Source of the DNA: Mixophyes australis
Taxonomy: Eukaryota > Chordata > Amphibia > Anura > Limnodynastidae
Length of the DNA: 64,000 nt
Direction of reading: 5' to 3'
NCBI GenBank assembly: GCA_036250195.1
Contig: JAVHZZ010000011.1
Coordinates: 61,126,919 to 61,190,918 of the forward strand
The notes below the pieces were generated by a model. It did no database searches. It was not told where the DNA came from and saw only the letters and a list, made by a program, of their open reading frames with translations. Positions 45,110-57,239 of the stretch are shown in pieces. Numbering within the stretch: position 1 is the stretch's first letter; each line of letters begins with the position of its first letter. The position numbers and the translations under genes are program-made.

Positions 45110-48100
45110 TGCTACAAATTGTTTTAGATACTGCTGACAAATATGACTTTTGACAGCCACAAAAATTTATGCAAAAGAATGGGGGACACCCCAAAAGCAC
45201 TTTGGAGTGCTAAATATTATATTTGAAGTCTGCTGACAGATAGTACTTTTGACAGCCAGAAATATTAGTGCAAAAGAATGGGGGACACCCCAAAAGCACT
45301 TTGGAGTGCTAAAAATTATTTGGAATATTGCTGACAAACAGGGCTTTTGACAGCCAGAAATATTAATGCAAAAGAATGGAGGACACCCCAAAAGCACTTT
45401 GGAGTGCTAAATATTATATTTGAAGTCTGCTGACAGATAGTACTTTTGACAGCCAGAAATATTAATGCAAAAGAATGGAGGACACCCCAAAAGCACTTTG
45501 GAGTGCTTAATATATTATATTTGAAGTCTGCTGACAGATAGTACTTTTGACAGCCAGAAATATTAATGCAAAAGAATGGGGGACACCCCAAAAGCACTTT
45601 GGAGTGCTAAAAAATATTTGGAATATTGCTGACAAACAGGACTTTTGACAGCCAGAAATATTAATGCAAAAGAATGGGGGACACCCCAAAAGCACTTTGG
45701 AGTGCTAAATATTATATATGAAGTCTGCTGACAGATAGTACTTTTGACAGCCAGAAATATTAATGCAAAAGAATGGAGGACACCCCAAAAGCACTTTGGA
45801 GTGCTTAATATTATATTTGAAGTCTACTGACAGATAGTACTTTTGACAGCCAGAAATATTAATGCAAAAGAATGGGGGACACCCCAAAAGCACTTTGGAG
45901 TGCTAAACATTATTTGGAATATTGCTGACAAACAGGACTTTTGACAGCCAGAAATAATAATGCAAAAGAATGGGGGACACCCCAAAAGCACTTTGGAGTG
46001 CTAAAATATATTTGGAATATTGCTGACAAACAGGACTTTTGACAGCCAGAAATATTAATGCAAAAGAATGGGGGACACCCCAAAAGCACTTTGGAGTGCT
46101 AAATATTATATATGAAGTCTGCTGACAGATAGAACTTTTGACAGCCGGAAATATTAATGCAAAAGAATGGGGGACACCCAAAAAGCACTTTGGAGTGCTA
46201 AAAATTATTTGGAATATTGCTGACAAACCGGACTTTTGACAGCCAGAAATATTAATGCAAAAGAATGGAGGACACCCCAAAAGCACTTTGGAGTGCTAAA
46301 TATTATATTTGAAGTCTGCTTACAGATAGTACTTTTGACAGCCAGAAATATTAATGCAAAAGAATGGAGGACACCCCAAAAGCACTTTGGAGTGCTAAAT
46401 ATTATATTTGAAGTCTGCTTACAGATAGTACTTTTGACAGCCAGAAATATTAATGCAAAAGAATGGAGGACACCCCAAAAGCACTTTGGAGTGCTAAATA
46501 TTATATTTGAAGTCTGCTGACAGATAGTACTTTTGACAGCCAGAAATATTAATGCAAAAGAATGGAGGACACCCCAAAAGCACTTTGGAGTGCTTAATAT
46601 ATTATATTTGAAGTCTGCTGACAGATAGTACTTTTGACAGCCAGAAATATTAATGCAAAAGAATGGGGGACACCCCAAAAGCACTTTGGAGTGCTAAAAA
46701 TTATTTGGAATATTGCTGACAAACAGGACTTTTGACAGCCAGAAATAATAATGCAAAAGAATGGGGGACACCCCAAAAGCACTTTGGAGTGCTAAAAAAT
46801 ATTTGGAATATTGCTGACAAACAGGACTTTTGACAGCCAGAAATATTAATGCAAAAGAATGGGGGACACCCCAAAAGCATTTTGGAGTGCTAAATATTAT
46901 ATATGAAGTCTGCTGACAGATAGTACTTTTGACAGCCGGAAATATTAATGCAAAAGAATGGGGGACACCCCAAAAGCACTTTGGAATGCTAAATATTATA
47001 TTTGAAGTCTGCTGACAGATAGTACTTTTGACAGCCAGAAATATTAATGCAAAAGAATGGGGGACACCCCAAAAGCACTTTGGAGTGCTAAAAAATATTT
47101 GGAATATTGCTGACAAACAGGACTTTTGACAGCCAGAAATATTAATGCAAAAGAATGGGGGACACCCCAAAAGCACTTTGGAGTGCTAAATATTATATAT
47201 GAAGTCTGCTGACAGATAGTACTTTTGACAGCCAGAAATATTAATGCAAAAGAATGGAGGACACCCCAAAAGCACTTTGGAGTGCTAAATATTATATTTG
47301 AAGTCTACTGACAGATAGTACTTTTGACAGCCAGAAATATTAATGGAAAAGAATGGGGGACACCCCAAAAGCACTTTGGAGTGCTAAACATTATTTGGAA
47401 TATTGCTGACAAACAGGACTTTTGACAGCCAGAAATATTAATGCAAAAAAATGGAGGACACCCCAAAAGCACTTTGGAGTGCTAAATATTATATTTGAAG
47501 TCTGCTGACAGATAGTACTTTTGACAGCCAGAAATATTAATGCAAAAGAATGGAGGACACCCCAAAAGCATTTTGGAGTGCTAAATATTATATTTAAAGT
47601 CTGCTGACAGATAGTACTTTTGAGAGCCAGAAATATTAATGCAAAAGAATGGGGGACACCCCAAAAGCACTTTGGAGTGCTAAAAATTATTTGGAATATT
47701 GCTGACAAACCAGACTTTTGACAGCCAGAAATATTAATGCAAAAGAATGGAGGACACCCCAAAAGCACTTTGGAGTGCTAAATATTATATTTGAAGTCTA
47801 CTGACAGATAGTACTTTTGACAGCCAGAAATATTAATGCAAAAGAATGGGGGACACCCCAAAAGCACTTTGGAGTGCTAAAAATTATTTGGAATATTGCT
47901 GACAAACAGGACTTTTGACAGCCAGAAATATTAATGCAAAAGAATGGGGGACACCCCAAAAGCACTTTGGAGTGCTAAATATTATATATGAAGTCTGCTG
48001 ACAGATAGTACTTTTGACAGCCAGAAATATTAATGCAAAAGAATGGAGGACACCCCAAAAGCACTTTGGAGTGCTAAATATTATATTTGAAGTCTGCTGA

Positions 48101-48839
48101 CAGATAGTACTTTTGACAGCCAGAAATATTAATGCAAAAGAATGGAGGACACCCCAAAAGCACTTTGGAGTGCTTAATATATTATATTTGAAGTCTGCTG
48201 ACAGATAGTACTTTTGACAGCCAGAAATATTAATGCAAAAGAATGGGGGACACCCCAAAAGCACTTTGGAGTGCTAAAAATTATTTGAAATATTGCTGAC
48301 AAACAGGATTTTTGACAGCCAGAAATAATAATGCAAAAGAATGGGGGACACCCCAAAAGCACTTTGGAGTGCTAAAAAATATTTGGAATATTGCTGACAA
48401 ACAGGACTTTTGACAGCCAGAAATATTAATGCAAAAGAATGGGGGACACCCCAAAAGCACTTTGGAGTGCTAAATATTATATATGAAGTCTGCTGACAGA
48501 TAGTACTTTTGACAGCCGGAAATATTAATGCAAAAGAATGGGGGACACCCCAAAAGCACTTTGGAGTGCTAAAAATTATTTGGAATATTGCTGACAAACC
48601 GGACTTTTGACAGCCAGAAATATTAATGCAAAAGAATGGAGGACACCCCAAAAGCACTTTGGAGTGCTAAATATTATATTTGAAGTCTGCTGACAGATAG
48701 TACTTTTGACAGCCAGAAATATTAATGCAAAAGAATGGAGGACACCCCAAAAGTACTTTGGAGTGCTAAATATTATATTTGAAGTCTGCTGACAGATAGT
48801 ACTTTTGACAGCCAGAAATATTAATGCAAAAGAATGGAG
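45110..48839 (-). repeat. 99 bp satellite of hAT-2, part 1 (about 38 monomers)
   Basis: Monomers of 98-99 bp, each with 'acttttgacagccagaaata', 'ttaatgcaaaagaatgg', 'ggacaccccaaaagcacttt' and 'ggagtgcta'. Two subtypes: A ('gaagtctgctgacagatagt') and B ('ggaatattgctgacaaacag'). Subtype B usually follows 'gggggacacc'. Because 99 bp is 33 codons, long reverse frames ('KCFWGVLHSFALIFLAVKS' repeated) stay open, without evidence that they are translated. Confidence 0.97.
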
Positions 48840-50235
48840 CAGTGCCGTAACTAGACATTTTAGTGCCCTGGGCGAGACAGGGCACCGGCGCCCCCCATCT
48901 ATGTGGGAGTGGCATTTGACAAGTGGGTGTGGCCAACCTAATGTGTGGGTGTGGCTAGCACTTTACTGAAAAAATCACACCACCTATGATAATTATCCCT
49001 AGAAGTTAGGCGCAGAGTCAGTGACAGGAAAAACAGGTTGCAAAATAGCAGGTAAACTAATAAAGAGGTATAAAGATAAATGCATACCATGGGTCATATT
49101 ATAAAACATTAGCACATAAAAACATAAACAATAAGGAGGGGAGAAATATTATTAATGCAAAACTATAATAAAAAAGTTCAAAAATAGATGGTACATAGAG
49201 AACTCCAAAGGAGGTTGTTGGGTATGACATATAAACTGAACCTAACCAAATTGAAGTTATTCATATTCTTTAACAACTTTAAAACAAATTGTAGTTTCTT
49301 TGAACTGTAGTACATCATCTCCAAGTAGACCATACCTGAAACAAAAATGTAAAAGTACCAGACAGCGCTTCCTGGGTATCTCATAGTAAGAGGGGGAGAC
49401 ATCAGAAGATGGAGTAAGGCGGCATAAAGGCAGGACGGGTGTACAAGAACTGTAGTGACAAAATAGGAGGTGTAGCAAAGAAATGGGAGGTGAGAAGAAG
49501 GCAGAGCTGACAGAGGAGGAAGGTGTGAACCAGGAAAAGAAGACGGGCAATGAGGGTCAGACTGAGGTGGTAACTGAGCGGCGAGACTGCAAGAAGTTAG
49601 GATACAGGAGGTGGGTGGAGACCTGATGTGTAAGGAGGAGAAAGGAAGAGACAGACAATTTAAAGACCGTAGAGGATGTGAGCAGGATGGCAAAAAGTGC
49701 AGGAGAGAAAGAGAGTGTGAGACCGAAAAAGTGACCAGGACCTAGGGACCGTGTAGGAGACCACCGAGATATACAGACATGGCAGCATGCTCCTTCTACC
49801 GGAACATCTATGCAAAGATCCTGGCCAGCTGTCTAGTACCTGTCAGCGCATCGGTAAGGAGTGACCCTCCTGATATACATATATACACCACCTGTGTAAC
49901 GCACACATGTCCTGCAACCTTTCACAAAATAGCGCACGCACACAGAGACACTACAACAAGTCAGGTTTCTGTGTCATTACCAAGGTCTGCACCCTCTTTG
50001 ACTTCTGCAGTGGAACGCATGTTCCACAAACAGGAAGTTCGGTATTTGCGTTCCAAATGCCGAACTTCCTGTCTGTGGAACGCACATGCGTTCCACTGCG
50101 GAAGTCAAAGGCATTTCTTATCACTGGCTTTTCTTATCACTGACAAAAGAGCTAGGTAGCGGGTGGCTGCTGCGCCCCCTTGGGGCTTGCGCCCTGGGCG
50201 ACGGCACCGCCCGCACCACCCTAGTTACGGCTCTG
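48840..50235. mobile_element. hAT-like element inside the satellite (1396 bp)
   Basis: The ends CAGTGCCGTAACTAG (48840) and, in reverse complement, CAGAGCCGTAACTAG (50221-50235) differ at one position. GAATGGAG is present on both sides (48832-48839 and 50236-50243) and is part of the satellite monomer, so it is an 8 bp duplication. No transposase. The 171-codon reverse frame (49693-49178) has no motif. 'gtgccctgggcgagacaggg' at the left and 'ttgcgccctgggcgacggca' at the right extend the inverted ends. Confidence 0.93.
49996..50110. repeat. Hairpin of about 55 bp arms
   Basis: 49996-50048 pairs with 50054-50110 with few mismatches (for example 'aggaagttcggtatttg' with 'caaatgccgaacttcct'), with a loop of only about 5 bp. 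It lies in the inner part of the 48840-50235 element, toward its right end. Confidence 0.9.
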
Positions 50236-53200
50236 GAATGGAGGACACCCCAAAAGCACTTTGGAGTGCTAAAAATTATTTGGAATATTGCTGACAAACA
50301 GGGCTTTTGACAGCCAGAAATATTAATGCAAAAGAATGGAGGACACCCCAAAAGCACTTTGGAGTGCTAAATATTATATTTGAAGTCTGCTGACAGATAG
50401 TACTTTTGACAGCCAGAAATATTAATGCAAAAGAATGGAGGACACCCCAAAAGCACTTTGGAGTGCTAAAAATTATATTTGAAGTTTGCTGACAGATAGT
50501 ACTTTTGACAGCCAGAAATATTAATGCAAAAGAATGGAGGACACCCCAAAAGCACTTTGGAGTGCTTAATATATTATATTTGAAGTCTGCTGACAGATAG
50601 TACTTTTGACAGCCAGAAATATTAATGCAAAAGAATGGGGGACACCCCAAAAGCACTTTGGAGTGCTAAAAATTATTTGGAATATTGCTGACAAACAGGA
50701 CTTTTGACAGCCAGAAATAATAATGCAAAAGAATGGGGGACACCCCAAAAGCACTTTGGAGTGCTAAAAAATATTTGGAATATTGCTGACAAACAGGACT
50801 TTTGACAGCCAGAAATATTAATGCAAAAGAATGGGGGACACCCCAAAAGCACTTTGGAGTGCTAAATATTATATATGAAGTCTGCTGACAGATAGTACTT
50901 TTGACAGCCAGAAATATTAATGCAAAAGAATGGAGGACACCCCAAAAGCACTTTGGAGTGCTAAATATTATATTTGAAGTCTACTGACAGATAGTACTTT
51001 TGACAGCCAGAAATATTAATGCAAAAGAATGGGGGACACCCCAAAAGCACTTTGGAGTGCTAAACATTATTTGGAATATTGCTGACAAACAGGACTTTTG
51101 ACAGCCAGAAATATTAATGCAAAAAAATGGAGGACCCCCCAAAAGCACTTTGGAGTGCTAAATATTATATTTGAAGTCTGCTGACAGATAGTACTTTTGA
51201 CAGCCAGAAATATTAATGCAAAAGAATGGAGGACACCCCAAAAGCATTTTGGAGTGCTAAATATTATATTTAAAGTCTGCTGACAGATAGTACTTTTCAG
51301 AGCCAGAAATGTTAATGCAAAAGAATGGGGGACACCCCAAAAGCACTTTGGAGTGCTAAAAATTATTTGGAATATTGCTGACAAACAGGACTTTTGACAG
51401 CCAGAAATATTAATGCAAAAGAATGGGGGACACCCCAAAAGCACTTTGGAGTGCTAAATATTATATATGAAGTCTGCTGACAGATAGTACTTTTGACAGC
51501 CAGAAATATTAATGCAAAAGAATGGGGGACACCCCAAAAGCACTTTGGAGTGCTAACAATTATTTGGAATATTGCTGACAAACAGGACTTTTGACAGCCA
51601 GAAATATTAATGCAAAAAAATGGAGGACACCCCAAAAGCACTTTGGAGTGCTAAATATTATAATTGAAGTCTGCTGACAGATAGTAGTTTTGACAGCCAG
51701 AAATATTAATGCAAAAGAATGGAGGACACCCCAAAATCATTTTGGAGTGCTAAATATTATATTTAAAGTCTGCTGACAGATAGTACTTTTGAGAGCCAGA
51801 AATATTAATGCAAAAGAATGGGGGACACCCCAAAAGCACTTTGGAGTGCTAAAAATTATTTGGAATATTGCTGACAAACCAGACTTTTGACAGCCAGAAA
51901 TATTAATGGAAAAGAATGGAGGACACCCCAAAAGCACTTTGGAGTGCTAAATATTATATTTGAAGTCTACTGACAGATAGTACTTTTGACAGCCAGAAAT
52001 ATTAATGCAAAAGAATGGGGGACACCCCAAAAGCACTTTGGAGTGCTAAACATTATTTGGAATATTGCTGACAAACCAGACTTTTGACAGCCAGAAATAT
52101 TAATGGAAAAGAATGGAGGACACCCCAAAAGCACTTTGGAGTGCTAAATATTATATTTGAAGTCTGCTGACAGATAGTACTTTTGACAGACAGAAATATT
52201 AATGCAAAAGAATGGGGGACACCCCAAAAGCACTTTGGAGTGCTAAAAATTATTTGGAATATTGCTGACAAACAGGACTTTTGACAGCCAGAAATATTAA
52301 TGCAAAAGAATGGAGGACATCCCAAAAGCACTTTGGAGTGCTAAATATTATATTTGAAGTCTAATGACAGATAGTACTTTTGACAGCCAGAAATATTAAT
52401 GCAAAAGAATGGAGGACACCCCAAAAGCACTTTGGAGTGCTAAATATTATATTTGAAGTCTGCTGACAGATAGTACTTTTGACAGCCAGAAATATTAATG
52501 CAAAAGAATGGAGGACACCCCAAAAGCACTTTGGAGTGCTAAATATTATATTTGTAGTCTGCTGACAGATAGTACTTTTGACAGCCAGAAATATTAATGC
52601 AAAAGAATGGAGGACACCCCAAAAGCACTTTGGAGTGCTAAATATTATATTTGAAATCTGCTGACAGGTAGTACTTTTGACAGCCAGAAATATTAATGCA
52701 AAAGAATGGGGGACACCCCAGAAGCACTTTGGAGTGCTAAAAATTATTTGGAATATTGCTGACAAACCGGACTTTTGACAGCCAGAAATATTAATGCAAA
52801 AGAATGGAGGACATCCCAAAAGCACTTTGGAGTGCTAAATATTATATTTGAAGTCTAATGACAGATAGTACTTTTGACAGCCAGAAATATTAATGCAAAA
52901 GAATGGAGGACACCCCAAAAGCACTTTGGAGTGCTAAATATTATATTTAAAGTCTGCTGACAGATAGTACTTTTGACAGACAGAAATATTAATGCAAAAG
53001 AATGGGGGACACCCCAAAAGCACTTTGGAGTGCTAAAAATTATTTGGAATATTGCTGACAAACCAGACTTTTGACAGCCAGAAATATTAATGGAAAAGAA
53101 TGGAGGACACCCCAAAAGCACTTTGGAGTGCTAAATATTATATTTGAAGTCTGCTGACAGATAGTACTTTTGACAGACAGAAATATTAATGCAAAAGAAT

Positions 53201-55290
53201 GGGGGACACCCCAAAAGCACTTTGGAGTGCTAAAAATTATTTGGAATATTGCTGACAAACAGGACTTTTGACAGCCAGAAATATTAATGCAAAAGAATGG
53301 AGGACATCCCAAAAGCACTTTGGAGTGCTAAATATTATATTTGAAGTCTAATGACAGATAGTACTTTTGACAGCCAGAAATATTAATGCAAAAGAATGGA
53401 GGACACCCCAAAAGCACTTTGGAGTGCTAAATATTATATTTGAAGTCTGCTGACAGATAGTACTTTTGACAGCCAGAAATATTAATGCAAAAGAATGGAG
53501 GACACCCCAAAAGCACTTTGGAGTGCTAAATATTATATTTGTAGTCTGCTGACAGATAGTACTTTTGACAGCCAGAAATATTAATGCAAAAGAATGGAGG
53601 ACACCCCAAAAGCACTTTGGAGTGCTAAATATTATATTTGAAATCTGCTGACAGGTAGTACTTTTGACAGCCAGAAATATTAATGCAAAAGAATGGGGGA
53701 CACCCCAGAAGCACTTTGGAGTGCTAAAAATTATTTGGAATATTGCTGACAAACCGGACTTTTGACAGCCAGAAATATTAATGCAAAAGAATGGAGGACA
53801 TCCCAAAAGCACTTTGGAGTGCTAAATATTATATTTGAAGTCTAATGACAGATAGTACTTTTGACAGCCAGAAATATTAATGCAAAAGAATGGAGGACAC
53901 CCCAAAAGCACTTTGGAGTGCTAAATATTATATTTAAAGTCTGCTGACAGATAGTACTTTTGACAGACAGAAATATTAATGCAAAAGAATGGGGGACACC
54001 CCAAAAGCACTTTGGAGTGCTAAAAATTATTTGGAATATTGCTGACAAACAGGACTTTTGACAGCCAGAAATATTAATGCAAAAGAATGGGGGACACCCC
54101 AAAAGCACTTTGGAGTGCTAAACATTATTTGGAATATTGCTGACAAACCAGACTTTTGACAGCCAGAAATATTAATGGAAAAGAATGGAGGACACCCCAA
54201 AAGCACTTTGGAGTGCTAAATATTATATTTGAAGTCTGCTGACAGATAGTACTTTTGACAGACAGAAATATTAATGCAAAAGAATGGGGGACACCCCAAA
54301 AGCACTTTGGAGTGCTAAAAATTATTTGGAATATTGCTGACAAACAGGACTTTTGACAGCCAGAAATATTAATGCAAAAGAATGGAGGACATCCCAAAAG
54401 CACTTTGGAGTGCTAAATATTATATTTGAAGTCTAATGACAGATAGTACTTTTGACAGCCAGAAATATTAATGCAAAAGAATGGAGGACACCCCAAAAGC
54501 ACTTTGGAGTGCTAAATATTATATTTGAAGTCTGCTGACAGATAGTACTTTTGACAGCCAGAAATATTAATGCAAAAGAATGGAGGACACCCCAAAAGCA
54601 CTTTGGAGTGCTAAATATTATATTTGTAGTCTGCTGACAGATAGTACTTTTGACAGCCAGAAATATTAATGCAAAAGAATGGAGGACACCCCAAAAGCAC
54701 TTTGGAGTGCTAAATATTATATTTGAAATCTGCTGACAGGTAGTACTTTTGACAGCCAGAAATATTAATGCAAAAGAATGGGGGACACCCCAGAAGCACT
54801 TTGGAGTGCTAAAAATTATTTGGAATATTGCTGACAAACAGGACTTTTGACAGCCAGAAATATTAATGCAAAAGAATGGGGGACACCCCAAAAGCACTTT
54901 GGAGTGCTAAATATTATATTTGAAGTCTGCTGACAGATAGTACTTTTGACAGCCAGAAATATTAATGCAAAAGAATGGAGGACACCCCAAAAGCACTTTG
55001 GAATGCTAAATATTATATTTGAAGTCTGCTGACAGATAGTACTTTTGACAGCCAGAAATATTAATGCAAAAGAATGGGGAACACCCCAAAAGCACTTTGG
55101 AGTGCTAAAAATTATTTGGAATATTGCTGACAAACAGGACTTTTGACAGCCAGAAATATTAATGCAAAAGAATGGGGGACACCCCAAAAGCACTTTGGAG
55201 TGCTAAATATTATATTTGAAGTCTGCTGACAGATAGTACTTTTGACAGCCAGAAATATTAATGCAAAAGAATGGGGGACACCCCAGAGCA
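50236..55290 (-). repeat. 99 bp satellite of hAT-2, part 2 (about 51 monomers)
   Basis: The same monomers as 45110-48839. From about 52340 the array shows a higher-order unit of 10 monomers (987 bp): identical sets of variant monomers start at 52361, 53348 and 54433 (steps of 987 and 1085 bp, the latter with one extra B monomer). The array ends in a degenerate monomer near 55285. Confidence 0.97.
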
Positions 55291-55620
55291 CTTGTAGTGG
55301 CAAATAATGAAAAAAAAGACTCCTCTACCCTCCTCTCTTCTCTATCAATTGTTATCAGAATTGGAATCACAAATTGTATTCTCTGTCCCTGCTCTAATCA
55401 GCCTTTGACTACACCCTGCTCTTTCCCTCTGTCAAATGGCGATGGATTGCTGTGGAGGCAGGTATTTATAATTTCCAAATATCGCGTGAACCGAGCCCCG
55501 AGATCCGACGAAGTCACGATGACGTTCGGCCTCGATTTGGAATCCGAGCGGGCGGGAGAGTACCGAGCCTGCTTGGCTCGGTACTCGGATAGGCAAAGTT
55601 CGGGTGGGTTCGGTTCTCTA
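55291..55620 (-). other. 5' terminal region of hAT-2
   Basis: It includes a 'gaaccgagccccgagatccg' block and a local inverted repeat 'taccgagcc-tgctt-ggctcggta' (55561-55583). It is similar in style to 33068-33200 of hAT-1, where 'ccgagcc' words are also inverted. Probably the transposase-binding end and promoter region. Confidence 0.7.
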
Positions 55621-55628
55621 CTTGAGAT

Positions 55629-56210
55629 TCCCATACAGAGTGACAGTACTTCAGTGTAGCATTAGATAGATAGCTGAATATAATAATTAACAATTCCATG
55701 ACTGAATGGCATAAGGACTGCTGCAATATTTGGGTGATCGTAACCTCAAAATCTCTGTGATTTGGATAAGACTGTGTTATATATTTCTTAATTGGCGCAT
55801 GGACTATATTCAATATGATCATACTGTGGAATGGTCTTTTGAAATTATATGATCATCAGTCCAAGATTATGGTATAAAACACTGTCCATGAATTTTTCTT
55901 TTTCCCAATATGTGCACTATAGGTGTTTTTATACAATACATTATATAATCAGAACAGGTCCAGACCAATTGTTATATGAATTATGTTTTGCATATATTTT
56001 TTATTGATTATTTTATGTTGTATTCATTTATATTGACTGCTTTTTGAGAGGAAAATAAAATGTATCATATGTGATAACTCTACGGTGGTATTTGCACCTT
56101 GGATAGGATCTATTTTCGCTTTTTCTTTTAATTGTTTTATTTATATATTTTCAATTGAAGTTGATACACAACAACTTCTATGAAGCAGCAGCAATTTGAT
56201 CCCGTTCTAA
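55629..56210. other. No recognised feature
   Basis: A/T-rich, non-coding sequence between hAT-2 and a Harbinger-type MITE. Confidence 0.4.
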
Positions 56211-56412
56211 GGGGGGTATTCAATTGTTAGCGAGATCCCCGGAAAACGAGCGCTCTAAAAATATTAGCGTTAATACGGTAATTACTCGCTGAATTTCATC
56301 TTGCAGCTCAGGAGCTGCGAGATGAAATTCAGCGAGTAAACTACCGTATTAATGCTAATATATTTTGAGCGCTCGTTTTTCCGGGGATTTCGCTAACAAT
56401 TGAATACCCCCC
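56211..56412. mobile_element. PIF/Harbinger-type MITE (202 bp)
   Basis: The ends 'ggggggtattcaattgttag' and 'ctaacaattgaatacccccc' (differing by one G/C) are inverted repeats, and the pairing continues through nearly the whole element ('ctgaatttcatcttgcagct' against 'agctgcgagatgaaattcag'). TAA lies on both sides (56208-56210 and 56413-56415), the 3 bp duplication of Harbinger elements. Confidence 0.9.
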
Positions 56413-56415
56413 TAA

Positions 56416-57239
56416 GTGTATTAATGTGTTATCAATTGGTTTCTGTTTAATGTTTTATAATATATTATAGATTATTAATAGTCTATGCCACGCTTTTTCA
56501 CCATTTGGGTGTACCATTAAAAAAAAAATCTCTGTAAGGCTCACAAAGCCATCCTGCATGGGCTACTGATTAACTTGTCTGTAGCCCCGAAAACTAGTGG
56601 AGAGCCAGATTGCAGATCTAACCATCCAACATCAAACACATTCCAAGAAATGAACAAAACACAAAAAGGTATTAGTGGTGTATTAGCGCAAGACTCAGTC
56701 CTTCAACAGCCACCTATATTCCACCTCTGAAACTTGTAAGGAAGAAATGGATGGATAGATTGGACGGCCTTCCTGCCATGCAGCTGTCCACAGCTGCTAC
56801 CAAACCACAGTGCTAGTAACATGTTGGCTGTCCCATACACAGTTTACATGCTGCTTCTCATAGGGTGGTATAATTAAAAGCAAGAATAAGTTTTTCCAAA
56901 TGGTTGCTGTCAGTGGCATGGATATATGCTGACTATTTGTATGGGCTAGAAGAGAGATAATCGATGCAAGTGAAGAAAGAAAAGAGACCATGTTATATGC
57001 CGAATATCACTAAAGCGCTTTATATACAAGGAGTGGAACTTTGTGACCTCCACGGTTGTTGGTTTGAGCTTATCCAACATTGCTGTGGGAGTGAAGTACA
57101 CATGAGACATTTTCAATTGAAAGGAAATGTTATATAAATGAACTTTATATTTATTTCTTCCTTATAAGTTTTGGTCATCTATGTCAGTTATTAGCGTTGG
57201 TCCTGTATTCATTTGTTTATTGACATCCCAAGAAATGTA
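56416..57239. other. No recognised feature
   Basis: Non-coding. One short reverse frame (56991-56797) without motif. Confidence 0.4.

Larger units (their letters stand above)
43484..55620 (-). mobile_element. hAT-2: deletion-derivative hAT element swollen by satellite (12.1 kb)
   Basis: TAGAGATGCTC at the left and, in reverse complement, TAGAGAACCGAACCC at the right. The octamer CTTGAGAT stands directly outside both (43476-43483 and 55621-55628), a perfect 8 bp duplication. The right end is rich in 'ccgagc'/'gctcgg' words like the left end of hAT-1, and the left end is rich in 'ggttttgg' like the (complemented) right end of hAT-1, so hAT-2 is the same family in reverse. On the minus strand: terminal repeats (55620-55291), a 99 bp satellite, an N-terminal ORF (45087-44332), a 113 bp tandem repeat, the 3' end. 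The catalytic domain is absent. Confidence 0.93.

Noticed and set aside
45167..55193. Dozens of overlapping reverse frames of 60-160 codons with a repeated Cys/Phe-rich sequence
   Set aside because: They follow from the 99 bp unit being 33 codons. The frames start and stop at monomer variants, have no start-site context, and lie in satellite DNA.
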